A stretch of 64,000 nt of DNA from Cacajao melanocephalus (taxonomy: Eukaryota > Chordata > Mammalia > Primates > Pitheciidae): contig CAUYLG010005230.1 in assembly GCA_963573385.1 (NCBI GenBank), positions 1 to 64,000 of the forward strand. Reading direction: 5' to 3'. Below the pieces are notes generated by a model, which saw only the letters and a list, made by a program, of their open reading frames with translations, did not search any database and was not told the DNA's origin. The number at the start of each line of letters is the position of its first letter. Position 1 is the stretch's first letter. Shown piece by piece: positions 1 to 11,312 of this stretch. A program made the position numbers and the translations under genes.

Positions 1-260
1 ACTTACAAAGAGACTTAGACTCGCACACAGTAATAGTGGGAGACTTTAACATTATACTGTCAATATTCGGCAGATCAATGAGATAGAAAATTAACAAGAA
101 TATCCAGGACTTGAACTCAGACCTGGAACAAGTAAACTTAATAAATATTTACAGAACTCTCCACCCCAAATCCACAAAACATACATTTTTCTCAGTATCA
201 TATTACACCTGTTTTAAAAGTGACCGCATCATTGGAAATAAATCACTCCTCAGCAATTGC
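1..260 (+). mobile_element. LINE-1 ORF2 fragment (endonuclease region)
   Basis: The sequence follows the sense strand of L1 ORF2 in the endonuclease domain (the stretch reading roughly as 'GDFNTPLS...' in intact copies), with many substitutions and no open frame. It runs in from the left edge of the window and stops abruptly near 260, after the 'CTCCTCAGCAA' segment. It is a dead fragment of an old primate or mammalian L1; the subfamily cannot be told. Confidence 0.8.
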
Positions 261-390
261 ATAGCATTTCACAGGTTTAAATACAATATTGGTTGGCTGC
301 TTGTTTGTTATTTTCATCTCTTATTCCTTCCTGTCTCCATTGTTAAACAAAATTATTGGCATAATAGAGGTTTTTAATACCCATTTTCAG
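261..390. other. Unassigned AT-rich sequence
   Basis: About 130 bases between an L1 fragment and a truncated Alu. I recognise no repeat family or gene. Confidence 0.4.
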
Positions 391-551
391 ACTGCATTCT
401 AGCCTGGGCAGTAGAACAAGAATCCTGCTCTCTCTCCCTCTTTTTCTTCCCCTTTCTTTCTCTCGTACATTCTTTTTTTCTTTCTTTCACTCTCACTTTC
501 TTTCCTCTCTTTTCCTTTCTTTCAAAAAATAAAAAAAAATAAAAATAAAAA
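391..551 (+). mobile_element. Truncated Alu 3' end with long pyrimidine tract and A-rich tail
   Basis: Positions 391-436 match the last ~45 bases of an Alu right arm (ACTGCATTCTAGCCTGGGCA). Instead of a direct poly-A tail there is about 90 bases of almost pure C/T (about 430-525), then an A-rich stretch (524-551). The 5' part of the Alu is missing. The tract is strongly strand-asymmetric and probably length-variable. Confidence 0.7.
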
Positions 552-1090
552 GAATACTGCTTTATTTATTTTACAACATACCACTTACCTATTTAAATAT
601 CATGGAAAATATAAGAACAATGCAATTTCTGTTGCACATAATGGTAATATTGCCCTTAGATTAGGCAAGGTGAAACTCACCCTTAGTTACCTAATGATCA
701 GGTAGTCCATTTGCCAGTAACAGTCTTTGTTTTAAATCTTAAAATTCCCTCTATCCCAGTAAGTGTCTCAGTCTCATGCAGACCACAAAAGCTAGTTACC
801 CCAGCATTGCCTACTTGGCAACTCTGAGTACTAAAGAGATCTATATATCAAGCATAAGAGCTATACCATTGGTTTAGAATTGAAAGAAAAAAGAGAAAAT
901 CAAAAACTGCCAAGGTCAATAATATTTTGTTTGAAAAAGGAAAATGAGATATAATCTGTGTCTAGTTGGCATTCATACAGGAAAATAAACTAAAACAATT
1001 TATGTATTTATTTAAAGACATAATCTAAGAACATGTTTCTGAAATTGCAAAATGTCTTCCATGTATGTAATTAAGGGTAAATTGTGTGCT
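552..1090. other. Unassigned AT-rich sequence
   Basis: No gene or repeat recognised. The later part merges into the L1-like segment that follows and may be very decayed L1. Confidence 0.4.
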
Positions 1091-1099
1091 GGGAAAACC

Positions 1100-1560
1100 A
1101 AACCAGAATGACTAACAACAAGAAAATTCTAGCTAAGTTATTCAGTTAGAAAGACATACACTCAGAATCCTGAAGAAAAAGGTGCCAAGTATCTAGAAAT
1201 TAATCTGATTTAACATAATTTCAATCAAACTTCTAATATGTTTAAAATTTAAATTAGTAACCGAATTCCAAATTTTATGGAGATGGGAAAAGAATAGAAG
1301 AGTTTAGACACATCTGAAAAGTAATCAGAAAGTCTGACAACTAATATGAAATTGTAGTAATTAAGCCTATTTTAGTATACATTTAGTTTTATGTAAGTAC
1401 ACTAACATAGCAGAATAAATGCAAGATAGTACCCACCCATATATGGAAGTTTGATTTATAATAGGAACAAATAGAAAAATGTCAGGCTTTTAAGTAAATG
1501 ATATTAACAGACAGTAACTGCTGCTCCTTGAGAAAACGATTGTAGGGTTAGAGGAGAATA
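1100..1560 (+). mobile_element. Old LINE-1 ORF2 fragment
   Basis: The order of motifs matches sense L1 ORF2 downstream of the reverse-transcriptase domain: an 'ATTTTATGGAGATGGGAAAAG'-like segment near 1274, 'TAGTAATTAAGCC' near 1354 and 'CACCCATATATGG' near 1434. Divergence is high and stops occur in all frames, so this is an ancient inactive copy. Confidence 0.55.
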
Positions 1561-1779
1561 GATCCAAGATAACCTGGAATTTTCTGTCATGCCAGATTAG
1601 ATGGGAGTATGGAATGAATATGCAGGAGCCAGACTGAGGAGATTACCAGGCTCTCATGGGCCAAATCAAGGAGGATTTAAACACCAAAAATAATTAAGTC
1701 CAGTAATAAATTATAATAATTAAATGTAGAAATTGATGATTATTCAATAATGAATATATAAAAATAGATACATAAAAAT

Positions 1780-2159
<380 letters not shown>

Positions 2160-2165
<6 letters not shown>

Positions 2166-3045
2166 CTGAAAGCTAACTACTAAATGTGAAATGGGTCCTG
2201 GAGATGGAAACTTATCATATTGCAATCAGGCAAGATCAGGCAAGACTCATCAGTGGATGCCATGTATAGGGAGAAATATTTATGAGATCAGAAGATCTAC
2301 ATGATGCTAAAGTATTCTCCCATTGACTTTTTACATTAGTTTTGAGAAACAGATTAACAACAGCATTTAAAAATATATAAATGGGCAGTACAGAATTGGA
2401 GCAACACCTTTACTGGATGGTTAAAATCATCGACATCATGTGCCACCCGATGTGAAACTTTGAGACATACGACAAATGCATAAACTCATCCTAGTCAGGA
2501 GAAAATGTCAAAAACAAAATGAGGGTTTTTTTAAAAATAAATGGGATGGACTTCATCTTTTTCTGGGTATGACCATATTGCCAAAGACCAAGAATGGCTT
2601 TGAAAGTGTTACAAGCTAAAGAGACATGTCGGCTTTACAGTATCTGATCCAGAGGTTGGATTCTGCTACTGGAATGGGAAAATGTTATATACAACATAAT
2701 TAGGTCACCTGGGAAAAGTGAAATATGAGAAATAGACTAGATAAAAGTATAAATTCAATGTAAATTTATAGATTTGATAACTACTGTGTAACTACTGTGG
2801 TTATGTAAAATGAAACCCTGATTATGAAATATATGTAGAATTATTTAGTGGTAAACAGTCATGAGGAATGTAATTTCTCAAACACAGACATATCTACGTA
2901 TATGTGTGCATGTACATATACACACATAATTTAGACATATAAAAATTAGACAAATCTAGGTAATTAATGTATTTTCTTTATATTATTTTTATTCTCAGCA
3001 ATACTCTGTAAATTTGAAATGATTTCCAAGTTAACATTTATATAA
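2160..3045 (+). mobile_element. Old L1-type 3' untranslated region
   Basis: The segment resembles the 3' UTR of old mammalian L1s: 'ACATCATGTGCCACCC' near 2433, 'TGATAACTACTG...GTGGTTATGTAA' at 2775-2808, and the terminal 'CTGTAAATTTGAAATGATTT' near 3006-3025 before an A-rich end. It has an internal TA/TG/CA-rich patch at 2884-2930. The 5' boundary is uncertain because similarity fades. Confidence 0.45.
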
Positions 3046-3240
3046 AAAATTGACAAATAGTGCTAGAATAAATTCCAAATTTATTTAGAAAAAAATTACA
3101 GCACATAATAAACTCAAATTACATGTGTATTAAAGCTTTAATGCAAAATAAAACATCATAAAATTTATATCACAATATGAATATTGCAGAATATGCTGTA
3201 AATATTCCATGCTGGGAACATAGGCTAGAAAATCTCTTGC

Positions 3241-3417
3241 ACGTCCACTAAAAAAATACACAAAAATGTTTACATATTCATAGCTGCCCAATGGTAGTCA
3301 TATAAATAAAACAAAACTGGAAACAACTCAAAATCTGTCACTAACTAAATGCATAATTTGTGGAATATATATGCTCTATGGAATAGTACAAGGCATGTAA
3401 AATGCTTGTTTTTAAGC
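3241..3417 (+). mobile_element. Old L1 3' part, left piece (split by Tigger1)
   Basis: The sequence follows the end of ORF2 in old L1s: 'AAAAATGTTTACATATTCATAG', then 'AAACTGGAAACAACTCAAA', then 'GCTCTATGGAATAGTACA'. It stops at the TA where Tigger1 begins, and the same L1 continues on the other side from 5692. Confidence 0.7.
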
Positions 3418-5691
3418 TACAGGCATACATTGTTTGTTCTTGACTGTGTCGTGCTTCACAGATCTTGCATTTTCTATATTCTGAAGGTTTGTGGCAATCC
3501 TGCATTAAAAAGCCTATCAGCACTTCTTTCCAACAGCATGTGGTTACTCATAGCTATTCGTTACATTTTGATAATTTTCTCAATATTTCAAACTTTTTCC
3601 ATGCTATTATATCTGTGATGATGATCTGTGATCAGTGATTTTTAATGTTACATTATAATTGTTTCGGGGCATCATGAACCATGCCCATATAAGAAGGTGA
3701 ATGACTGATCATTCCTCATTTCACTCTCTTTCCTTGGGCCTATTTCCTAGAAATAAAAAAATATTGAAACAAAGCCAATCAACCACCTAGCCATGGCCTC
3801 TAAGTATCCAAATGAAAGACTCACATGCCTTTCATGTTACATCAAAAGCCAGAAATGACAAGTGAGGAAGTCATAGCAAAAGCTGAGATAGGCTAAAACT
3901 AGGCCTCTTGCACCAAACAGGCAAGATGTGAATGCAAAGGAAAAGTTCTTGAAGGAAATTAAAAGTGCCATTCCAGTGAACGCACCAGAATAAGAAAACA
4001 AAACAGTATTATATTGCTGATAGGTAGAAAGTTTTAGCTGCCTGGATAGAAGACCAAAGCAGCCACAATATTTCTTTAAGACAAAGCCTAATCAGAATAA
4101 GGTAATAACATTCCTCAGTTCTATGAAGGCTGAGAGAGATGAGGCAGCTGCAGATGAAAAACTAGAGTTTAGCAAGGTTGGTTCATGATGTTTAAGGAAA
4201 GAATCCATCACTCTACTATAAAAGCACAAGGTGAAGCAGGAAGTGCTGATATAGAAGCTGCTGCCAGTTATACAGCTCTAGCTAAAAGATCATTGATGAA
4301 GCTGGATAAACTACACATTAGATTTTCTATATAGATGAAACAGACTTATATTGGAAGAAGATTTCATCTAGAACTTTCATAGTTGTAGAGGAGAAGTCAA
4401 TGCCCGGCTTCAAAGGAAAGGCTGACTCCTTGTTAGGGATGAATGCAGCTGAAGCCAATGCTCATTTATAATTCTAAAAATCCTTCATCTGCTGTGCCTG
4501 TGCTTTAAATATTGAATAGCAAATCGTGAGTGACAGCACATCTGTTTATACCATGGTTTACTAAATATTTTAAACCAACTGTTGTGATCTAATGCTCAGA
4601 AAAATGATTCCTTCCAAAATATTACTGCGCTTTGACACTACACTTGGTCATCAAAGAGTCCTGATGGAGATGCAAAGAGACTAATGTTGTTTCCATCCCT
4701 GATAACACAGTGTCCATTCTGCAGCCACGGATCAAGGAGTCATTTCAACTTTAAGTATTATTATTTAAGAAATACTTTTTATTAGGCTATAGATTTTGTA
4801 GATAGTGATTTCTCTGATGGATCTGAGAAAAGGAAATTGAAAATCTGGAAGGGGTTCACCATTCCTCATGCCTTTCAAATTCACAATTCATGAGAAGAGG
4901 TCAAAACATCATTAACGAGGTTTGGAAGAAGTCGACTCTAATCCTCATGGACGACTTTGAGGAGTCCAAGGCAACAGTAGAGAAGGTCTCTGCAGATGTG
5001 TTGACATCAGCAAAGGGCTAGAAACTGAAGTAGAACAGGAAGAGTTGACTGAATTGCTGCAATTTCATGATAAAACTTGAATGGCTGTAGAGCTACTTCT
5101 TAAGGATGAGCAAAGAAAGTGGTTTCTTGAGGTGGAATCTATTCCTAAGACGCTGTGTACATTCTTCAAATGACAATAAAGGATTTAGATTATATCAGCT
5201 TTGTTGGCAAAGCAGTGGTAGGTTTTGAGACAAGTGACCTCAGTTTTGAAAGAGGTTCTATCTGAGTAAAATGCTATCAAACAGCATCCCATGCTGCAGA
5301 GAAATCTTTGATGAAAGGAAGAATCAATTGATATGGCAAGCTTCATTGTTGTCTTATTTTAAGCAATGGCACAGCCATTCCAACCTTCAGCAACCACCAT
5401 GGTGATCAGTTAGCAACCGTTGACATCAAGACAAGACCCTCAACAGGCAAAAAGATTAAGACTAGCTGAAGACTCAGAAGAGTGTTTGCATTTTTTAGCA
5501 ATAAAGTATTTTTAAATTAAGATATGTGCATTTCTTTTAAGATATAATGCTATTGCCCATTAATAGACTACAGTGTGTTTGTAAATATAACTTTTATATG
5601 CACTGAGAAACTAGAAAATTTATGTGACTCATCTTATTTGGTATTTGTTTTATTGCAATGGTCTAGAATATGTTCAAGGTATCCCCCTGTA
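3418..5691 (+). mobile_element. Tigger1 DNA transposon, nearly full length, with TA target duplication
   Basis: Starting at 3420 the left terminal repeat reads CAGGCATACATTG; the right end at 5689 is its decayed inverse. Both ends are flanked by TA (3418-3419 and 5690-5691), the target duplication of the Tc1/mariner-pogo group. The body (2270 bp against about 2.4 kb for intact Tigger1) follows the family throughout, including the CENP-B/jerky-like transposase region about 3780-5470. Frameshifts and stops break the transposase everywhere, so the element is a fossil. It sits inside an L1 3' end and is therefore younger than that L1. Confidence 0.92.
3780..5470 (+). pseudogene. Tigger1 transposase remnant
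   Basis: In intact Tigger1 this interval encodes a pogo-type DDE transposase with an N-terminal CENP-B-like helix-turn-helix. Here it is only a nucleotide-level relic. Examples are the stretches around 4200-4330, 4360-4440 and 4900-5000, which line up with the family, but no frame stays open for more than a few dozen codons. No coding function is expected. Confidence 0.75.
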
Positions 5692-5950
5692 CATGTGACA
5701 ATACGGATGGTTCTTAGGAACATGGGTTAAAGAAGAAAAAAAGTTGCAAAATAATTCATTTAGTATTCTTTTTATTATATGATACTCAGACCTGCACACA
5801 CATGTGCATGCATATGCATTCACTGTGGGACAGCATGAAATCACACACGGTAAAACTATAGCAAAAAATATAAAATACAGGGAGGTGAAGCAGTGTGAAA
5901 GAAAGCGAAGGAGGTTGAGACATTCAAAGAGAAGCACAGAGGGGTTTCAG
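5692..5950 (+). mobile_element. Old L1 3' part, right piece (continues after Tigger1)
   Basis: Immediately after the Tigger1 target duplication the L1 resumes: 'AAGTTGCAAAATAATTCATTTAGTA' lies at the place where old L1s have the segment after 'GGAATACTATGCAGC'. A CA/TG-rich patch (5790-5820) is common at this place in L1 3' ends. The right boundary is approximate. Confidence 0.6.
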
Positions 5951-6094
5951 AGGTAATGAAATATTTCTAATTATACAAAGAATAGTTGGAATTCAAATGT
6001 TATATTATCAGTAAGTCTTTAGCCTAAGGCAGATTATATTTTCCATACATAGACAAACCAACATCAGCCCATACAACATTCTCTAATTACGTGA

Positions 6095-6672
6095 TGTTGA
6101 AACCATTCATTTGTGCCTGTGTTTCCTCTCTTTTATTCAGAATGGACCTTTGAATTTGCCACCACCAATAGAGTTCCACTGCATACTATGATTTGACCTC
6201 CGAGGCTAGGTCATATTAGGTGATCTGACTCTCTTTCTTTCTCTCTCTTCCCACCTCTCTCTTTTCCTTCCCTCATCTCTCTTTATCAAGCCATGTATTT
6301 TTGAAGGCTTGAGCGGCCATATATATGGCTACTGTGAACACACTGGCTAATGTGTCACAAGGACCATGCAGAGAAAACACATATGGAGAAAGAAAAACAT
6401 TCCTGGGGAACCCTAGCTGCTTCAGTTCCTAGCTTTTTGAGTCATCCCAAACTAGATGCCAGATGTGTGAATGAATGAGCTCTTAGATGATGGGAGCTGC
6501 AACCTTTCAGTATTCTCGCTGAGTCCCCACATGTTGTAAAACAGAGAGAAAAACAACCCCAGGGTCTTGTCTGAGTTCCTGAAACAGAAAATTTATGAGT
6601 GTAATAAATGGTTGTTTTACACCGCTAAGTTTTGAGGTAATTTGTTCATGCATCCATAGTAACTGGTATATT
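6095..6672 (+). mobile_element. MLT1-type MaLR LTR
   Basis: The segment has the order of an MLT1 LTR in sense: 'TGACCTCCGAGGCTAGGTCAT' near 6194, a CT-rich run (6228-6290), a variable middle, then 'AATAAATGGTTGTTTTACACCGCTAAGTTTTGAGGTAATTTGTT' features at 6604-6647 and the terminal 'AGTAACTGGTATATTG'. A polyadenylation signal AATAAA is present near 6604. It is a solo LTR-like remnant of a mammalian LTR retrotransposon without coding capacity. The 5' edge is uncertain. Confidence 0.75.
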
Positions 6673-6679
6673 GCTTTAC

Positions 6680-7025
6680 CCTTTTTAAAATAGATTCCTT
6701 TGTATCAACTTCACATCTGATAAAACAATTTTAAAAAGGCAATGAAACAAAGTGTACAGAATTTTGCGAACAAAAACATCCCACACACTGTATTCTCAGC
6801 AAATGTATTCTTTAGATGTAAAATCAAAATGAAACAAAGAATTTTAGGTAGGAGGGGACTCTTTGACACTTTATCAACTCATTTACTAAAGAAAAACACG
6901 ATTATTTCAGTACTTTGCTCAGATAACTTGAAATATATTGCAGGTAAAATTAATTTACAAATTATTAGGACATTTAAGAAATTGTTTTATTAGTTGAGAC
7001 AGAAAATCACTTAAGAAAACCAAGT
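6680..7025. other. Unassigned AT-rich sequence
   Basis: No repeat family recognised between the MLT1 and THE1/MST LTRs. An 83-codon frame here shows no known motif and has the composition of chance AT-rich DNA. Confidence 0.4.
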
Positions 7026-7029
7026 CTGT

Positions 7030-7430
7030 TGTATTAGACTGTTTTCATGCTGCTAATAAAGACATACCCAAGACTGGGAAATTTACAAAAGGAAGAGGTT
7101 TATTAGACTTACAGCTCCACATGGCTGGGGAGGCTTCACAATCATGTCAGAAGGCAAGGAGGAGCAAGTCATGTCTTACGTGGATGGCAGCAGGCAAAGT
7201 GAGAACTTGTGTAGAGAAACTCCAGCTTTTAAAATAATCACATCTCATGAGACCCATTCACTATGACTAGAACAGCATGGGAAAAACCCACTTTCATGAA
7301 TATATTACCTCCCACTAGGTTCCTCCCGCGGCATGTGGGAATTGTGGAAGTTACAATTCAAGATGAGATGTTGGTACTGAGACTGCCAAATCATATCATT
7401 CACCCCAGCCCCTCCCAAATCTCATGCATG
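7030..7430 (-). mobile_element. THE1/MST-type LTR with a short piece of internal sequence
   Basis: Read on the minus strand the LTR starts at 7398 (TGATATGATTTGG) and ends at 7030 (GTCTAATACA). It contains the usual 'AAGACATACCCAAGACTGGG' complement near 7061. Beyond the U3 edge, 7399-7430 is the complement of a G-rich polypurine tract typical of the internal 3' end, so this was the 3' LTR of a longer element. MaLR family; no coding remains. Confidence 0.88.
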
Positions 7431-7870
7431 AGCTATTCATATTCAGGCAGTCTTAAAACTATCATCATCTTATAATTTATGCTTCTACCTCAATATTTTT
7501 GGCTTATGAGATTCTTGGCTAAGGTAAATAACCTAATATTTTCCTATTCCTTAGTGATGTTCTACTCATTCTTTAATAAATGACTCAAAATCTTTTATTA
7601 TAACTTTGATGGTCTTCTTAATAATTTTTAAGAAATAATGCTTTTTTAAACAATGCCTTTTTTTTAAAGAAGCAACTACTTGAATATCCCAATTATACTA
7701 GTATGTGTGTGGTCATATTCTCTAACTCTCAGACAAAATACAGATTGATGCATTTATTATATATAACTTTTATTACAATATTCTATGTTTATTAAGAGTA
7801 TATCTTCAAACAAAAAAAATTTCCAAAGATGTGCAAAATTATTATAATGTGTAACATCCAAGGCAGACGT
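7431..7870. other. Unassigned AT-rich sequence
   Basis: Nothing recognisable. Long A and T runs and no conserved-looking frame. Confidence 0.4.
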
Positions 7871-7874
7871 AAAA

Positions 7875-8065
7875 TTTGATGTACGATAGAATATCATCTG
7901 TGTAGAAAACTACACTATAAAGACTAGAGGAAAATACGTTAAGTGGTTGAAGATGGTTATCTGTGAGTGTTAGGGTTATAGTGATTAGTCATTCCCATCT
8001 TTAAAATATTCTTGTCTTCTCTTTTGCTATGTTCATGTATTATAAAAGTATTTTATTAATATATT
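7875..8065 (+). mobile_element. Old L1 3' end fragment
   Basis: Resembles the late 3' region of old L1s: 'GAAAACTACACTATAAAGACTAGAGG...AAATACGTTAA', then 'GGTTATCTGTGAGTG', ending in T-rich sequence. It is short and diverged, so assignment rests on the order of motifs only. Confidence 0.45.
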
Positions 8066-8110
8066 TACTGTTATTTCCCCAAACTGAAAAAAAAAATTTT
8101 TGTCTTCTCC

Positions 8111-8418
8111 TTTTTTTTTTTTTTTCTTTTTTTTAGATGGAGTTTTGCTCTTGTTGCCCAGGCTGGAGTGCAATGACACATTCTTGGCTCACTGCAACCT
8201 CCGCCTCCTAGGTTCAAGCAATTCTCCTGCCTCAACCTCCTGAGTAGCTAGGACTACAGGTGCCTGCCACCATGCCTGGCTTTTTGTTGTTGTTGTTAGT
8301 AGAAACTGGCTTTCACTATGTTGTCTAGGCTGGTCTTGATCTCCTGACATCAGGTTATCCATCCACCTCGGTCTCCCAAACTGCTGGGATTAAAAGCATG
8401 AGCTACCACATCTGTCCC
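8111..8418 (-). mobile_element. Full-length Alu, antisense
   Basis: The poly-T at 8111-8134 is the complement of the A tail. It is followed by the right arm (GGCTGGAGTGCAATGAC) and left arm, ending at the Alu head complement near 8418. Many substitutions, and TTGTTGTTGTT in the linker complement at about 8284. Probably AluJ/S age. No clean target duplication was found. Confidence 0.9.
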
Positions 8419-8700
8419 TTTTCTTTTTAATTAGAAAATTAATTTCAGGCTAGAGCAGGATAATTAATGGCATATTTATAATTTTTCCTACATATTAGGT
8501 TCAAGATTTATTTATATTCTGAGAATTTTTTCCATAAAATAATATTCTACAGTATAACAGTTTTGTTATCTGTATTTTTAAGGTGCAAGCCTTCTCTACT
8601 GATTTAGCTTCTAATTCCTCAATGAATTAAAATGAATATTGATAGTGATGAGGTTAGTCCAATAATATTAAAATTTTGAGTATTCATTACAGGCTAGTGG
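8419..8700. other. Unassigned AT-rich sequence
   Basis: No repeat or gene recognised. Confidence 0.4.
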
Positions 8701-8890
8701 TACAGAGTATTGACACTTTGTGTGTATGTTCATATTATATTTCAGAAAGTTCCGATGGCTAAGAAACTATTTTTATCACCATTTTAGAGTTGAGGAACCT
8801 GACATGAAAAGTGTTAAGTACCTCACCCATGATCGCTCATTAGTACGTGGAAGAGCAGGATTCAAGACAAGCCGGTGCAACTCTGGAAAT
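8700..8890 (-). mobile_element. MIR SINE
   Basis: On the plus strand the antisense MIR core is visible: 'CCATTTTAGAGTTGAGGAACCTGA', then 'GTTAAGTACCTCACCCATGATC', 'TTAGTACGTGGAAGAGCAGGATTCAA'. MIRs are tRNA-derived mammalian SINEs more than 100 million years old, and the divergence fits. Confidence 0.82.
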
Positions 8891-8924
8891 ATAAGTCTGC
8901 AACATCCTACCATATTCTCTCTTT

Positions 8925-9005
8925 TGTATGCTTTGTATCTCCTCACTGTGCCTAGCATATCATCCTGCACATAGTAGGTACTTAGTGATTAACTGTGGGA
9001 TGATT
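8925..9005 (+). mobile_element. L2-like 3' end fragment
   Basis: 'CTGTGCCTAGCATATCATCCTGCACATAGTAGGTACTTAGTGATT' resembles the conserved L2 3' terminus (cost-of-use motif 'GCACATAGTAGG' plus a 'TCAATAAATG'-like end). Short, so low certainty. Confidence 0.45.
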
Positions 9006-9009
9006 GATG

Positions 9010-9760
9010 GTGTTATGTCTAAAATTTTAAAAGAAACAAAAACGATTAAGAAGTTTTGACTAATGTTCCTAAGTGCATTTTATATAATTTAATAGTGTAT
9101 GAAATATTCCAGAAATTATCTCATTCAATAGAGAAAATGAATCCCCTCTGAAATGGAGCAGCCCCTCTTGCCTACTGCAATAGAAAGACTGCTTTTAATT
9201 TTACGAGTCAGGGCACCGCTAAATATGTCTTTAAAATTTTCATTTTAAGTCCATTTTATTTTTCTGCCCCAACAATATATTCTCTCAAAAGCATAATTAA
9301 ATCCCTATTTTCTAGAAGAGCAGCAACAACAGCAGCATAAGACAAGTTGACATGGCAAGTCACCAATGAAAGAGAAACTGAATATCACTGGAGGTACCAA
9401 CACACCACATTATTCAAATCTAAATTACTTGTGAATGACAGCTTTCCCTGTTATGAGTAATGAGAGGAGTAACATTCTCATTTATTCCAACAGCCAATGC
9501 TTTTCTGAGTGAATGTGTCAACTGATGTAACATCAAGCTTTTCTGTGGGTTTTCTCTATTGAACCATCTATTTCTTTTTGAGGAAGAATTCAGTCATTTC
9601 ACTTCTATCTAGAAAATAAATTTAAATATTTTTACCTTAAACTTATTTTCACTACATTATGATTAACTCATTAATTTAATTCTTATGTGTTAGTTGCATC
9701 TCATGTAGAGCTGCAGAAAGACCTGTGTAAATACCTTATTCATAGACGGCATGACTTACA
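9010..9760. other. Unassigned sequence
   Basis: No repeat recognised. The 9150-9210 part is locally less AT-rich (a short 'GAGCAGCCCCTCTTGCC' block). No coding signal. Confidence 0.4.
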
Positions 9761-9762
9761 TG

Positions 9763-10419
9763 TACTTACACGCAACGTGTAACATTTCAGTCAACAAGAG
9801 ACCACATATAAGATGATGGTCTCATAAATTTATAATGGAGCTGAAAAATTCCCATTAGTGATATTGTGATGGTTAATATTGAGTGTCAACTTAATTGGAT
9901 GGAAGGATACAAAGCATTGATCCTGGGTGTGTCTGTGAGGGCATTGCCAAAGAAGATTAACATTTGAGTCAGTGGGCTAGCAAAGGTAAACCCACCCTTA
10001 ATCCATGTGGGCACCATCTAATCAGCTGCCATTGTGGTTAGAATATAAGCAGGTAGAAAAATGTGAAAAGACAGCAACCACCAGTCCTGCAACTTCTAGT
10101 AAGTGCCCTACACAGGTGTATCTTTTAAATCTTTTATGCTGTATTTTTACTGTACCTTTTCTATGTTTAGATATATTTAGGTATTATAAATACTATCGTG
10201 CTACAGTTTCCTACAGTATTCAGCATAGTCACGAGCTATACAGGTTTGTAGCCTAGGAGCAATAGACTCTACCATATAGCCTTGGTGTGTAGCAGGCTAC
10301 ACTACCTAACATTTGTGAAAGTGATGTTCACACAACAACAAAATCGCCTCCTAACACATTTCTCAGAATATATCCTTGTCTTTAAGGGACGCATGGCCAT
10401 TAAGGAATGCATGACTGTA
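9763..10419. mobile_element. Tigger-group (Tigger3/Tigger4-type) non-autonomous element, copy A
   Basis: Both ends match the terminal type CAGTCATGCGYCGC...: left end 9765 (decayed, CTTACACGCAACGTGTAAC), right end 10417 (GCATGACTG). TA duplications lie at 9763-9764 and 10418-10419. The outer parts 9765-9870 and 10082-10417 are element sequence ('TTTGTAGCCTAGGAGCAATAG' near 10243). The middle 9868-10080 is foreign, LTR-like DNA, and the element's own internal part is missing. The pogo-like transposase region is absent, so it could not move on its own. The family name within the Tigger group is uncertain. Confidence 0.82.
9868..10080 (+). mobile_element. LTR-like insert inside the Tigger-group element
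   Basis: 'TGTGATGGTTAATATTGAGTG' at 9867, then 'TGGGTGTGTCTGTGAGGGCATTGCC' and 'CACCATCTAATCAGCTGCC', is the 5' half of a widespread mammalian LTR-type repeat. It ends abruptly near 10080 without an LTR 3' end, and the Tigger-group sequence resumes at a point far downstream in that element. An insertion followed by a deletion taking the LTR 3' end and the Tigger interior explains this. Confidence 0.6.
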
Positions 10420-11039
<620 letters not shown>

Positions 11040-11212
11040 ATACTGAAAAGGTTACATAAAGATTAAGCATGTGTTTTATTTTCTTTGCATTTCTAGACAT
11101 TGTGTGTGGCAGCATTACTCACTCTAAAATTCAATGTAAAAATGCTATTCAATTCAATTGCTTTACAATTGGGGTTAATTTTTATGTATCACCATCCAAT
11201 TTTTAGTGTTAT

Positions 11213-11289
11213 CCATACAAAGAAGCAATAAGAATGTACTTTAAAATTTACCTATACAAAGAAGCAATAAGAATGTACTTTATTCAACT
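11213..11289. repeat. 39-bp tandem duplication
   Basis: A segment starting CATACAAAGAAGCAATAAGA at 11214 recurs at 11253 (TATACAAAGAAGCAATAAGA) with a 39-bp period. About 30 bases are identical and then the copies diverge. The second copy runs straight into the left arm of the hairpin at 11278-11312. Confidence 0.9.
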
Positions 11290-11312
11290 TACAATAAGCA
11301 AGTTGAATAAAG
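11278..11312. repeat. 13-bp perfect inverted repeat (hairpin)
   Basis: Arms CTTTATTCAACTT (11278-11290) and AAGTTGAATAAAG (11300-11312) are exact reverse complements with a 9-base loop. There is no T-run terminator or gene context. It overlaps the end of the 39-bp duplication and may mark the same rearrangement. Confidence 0.9.
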
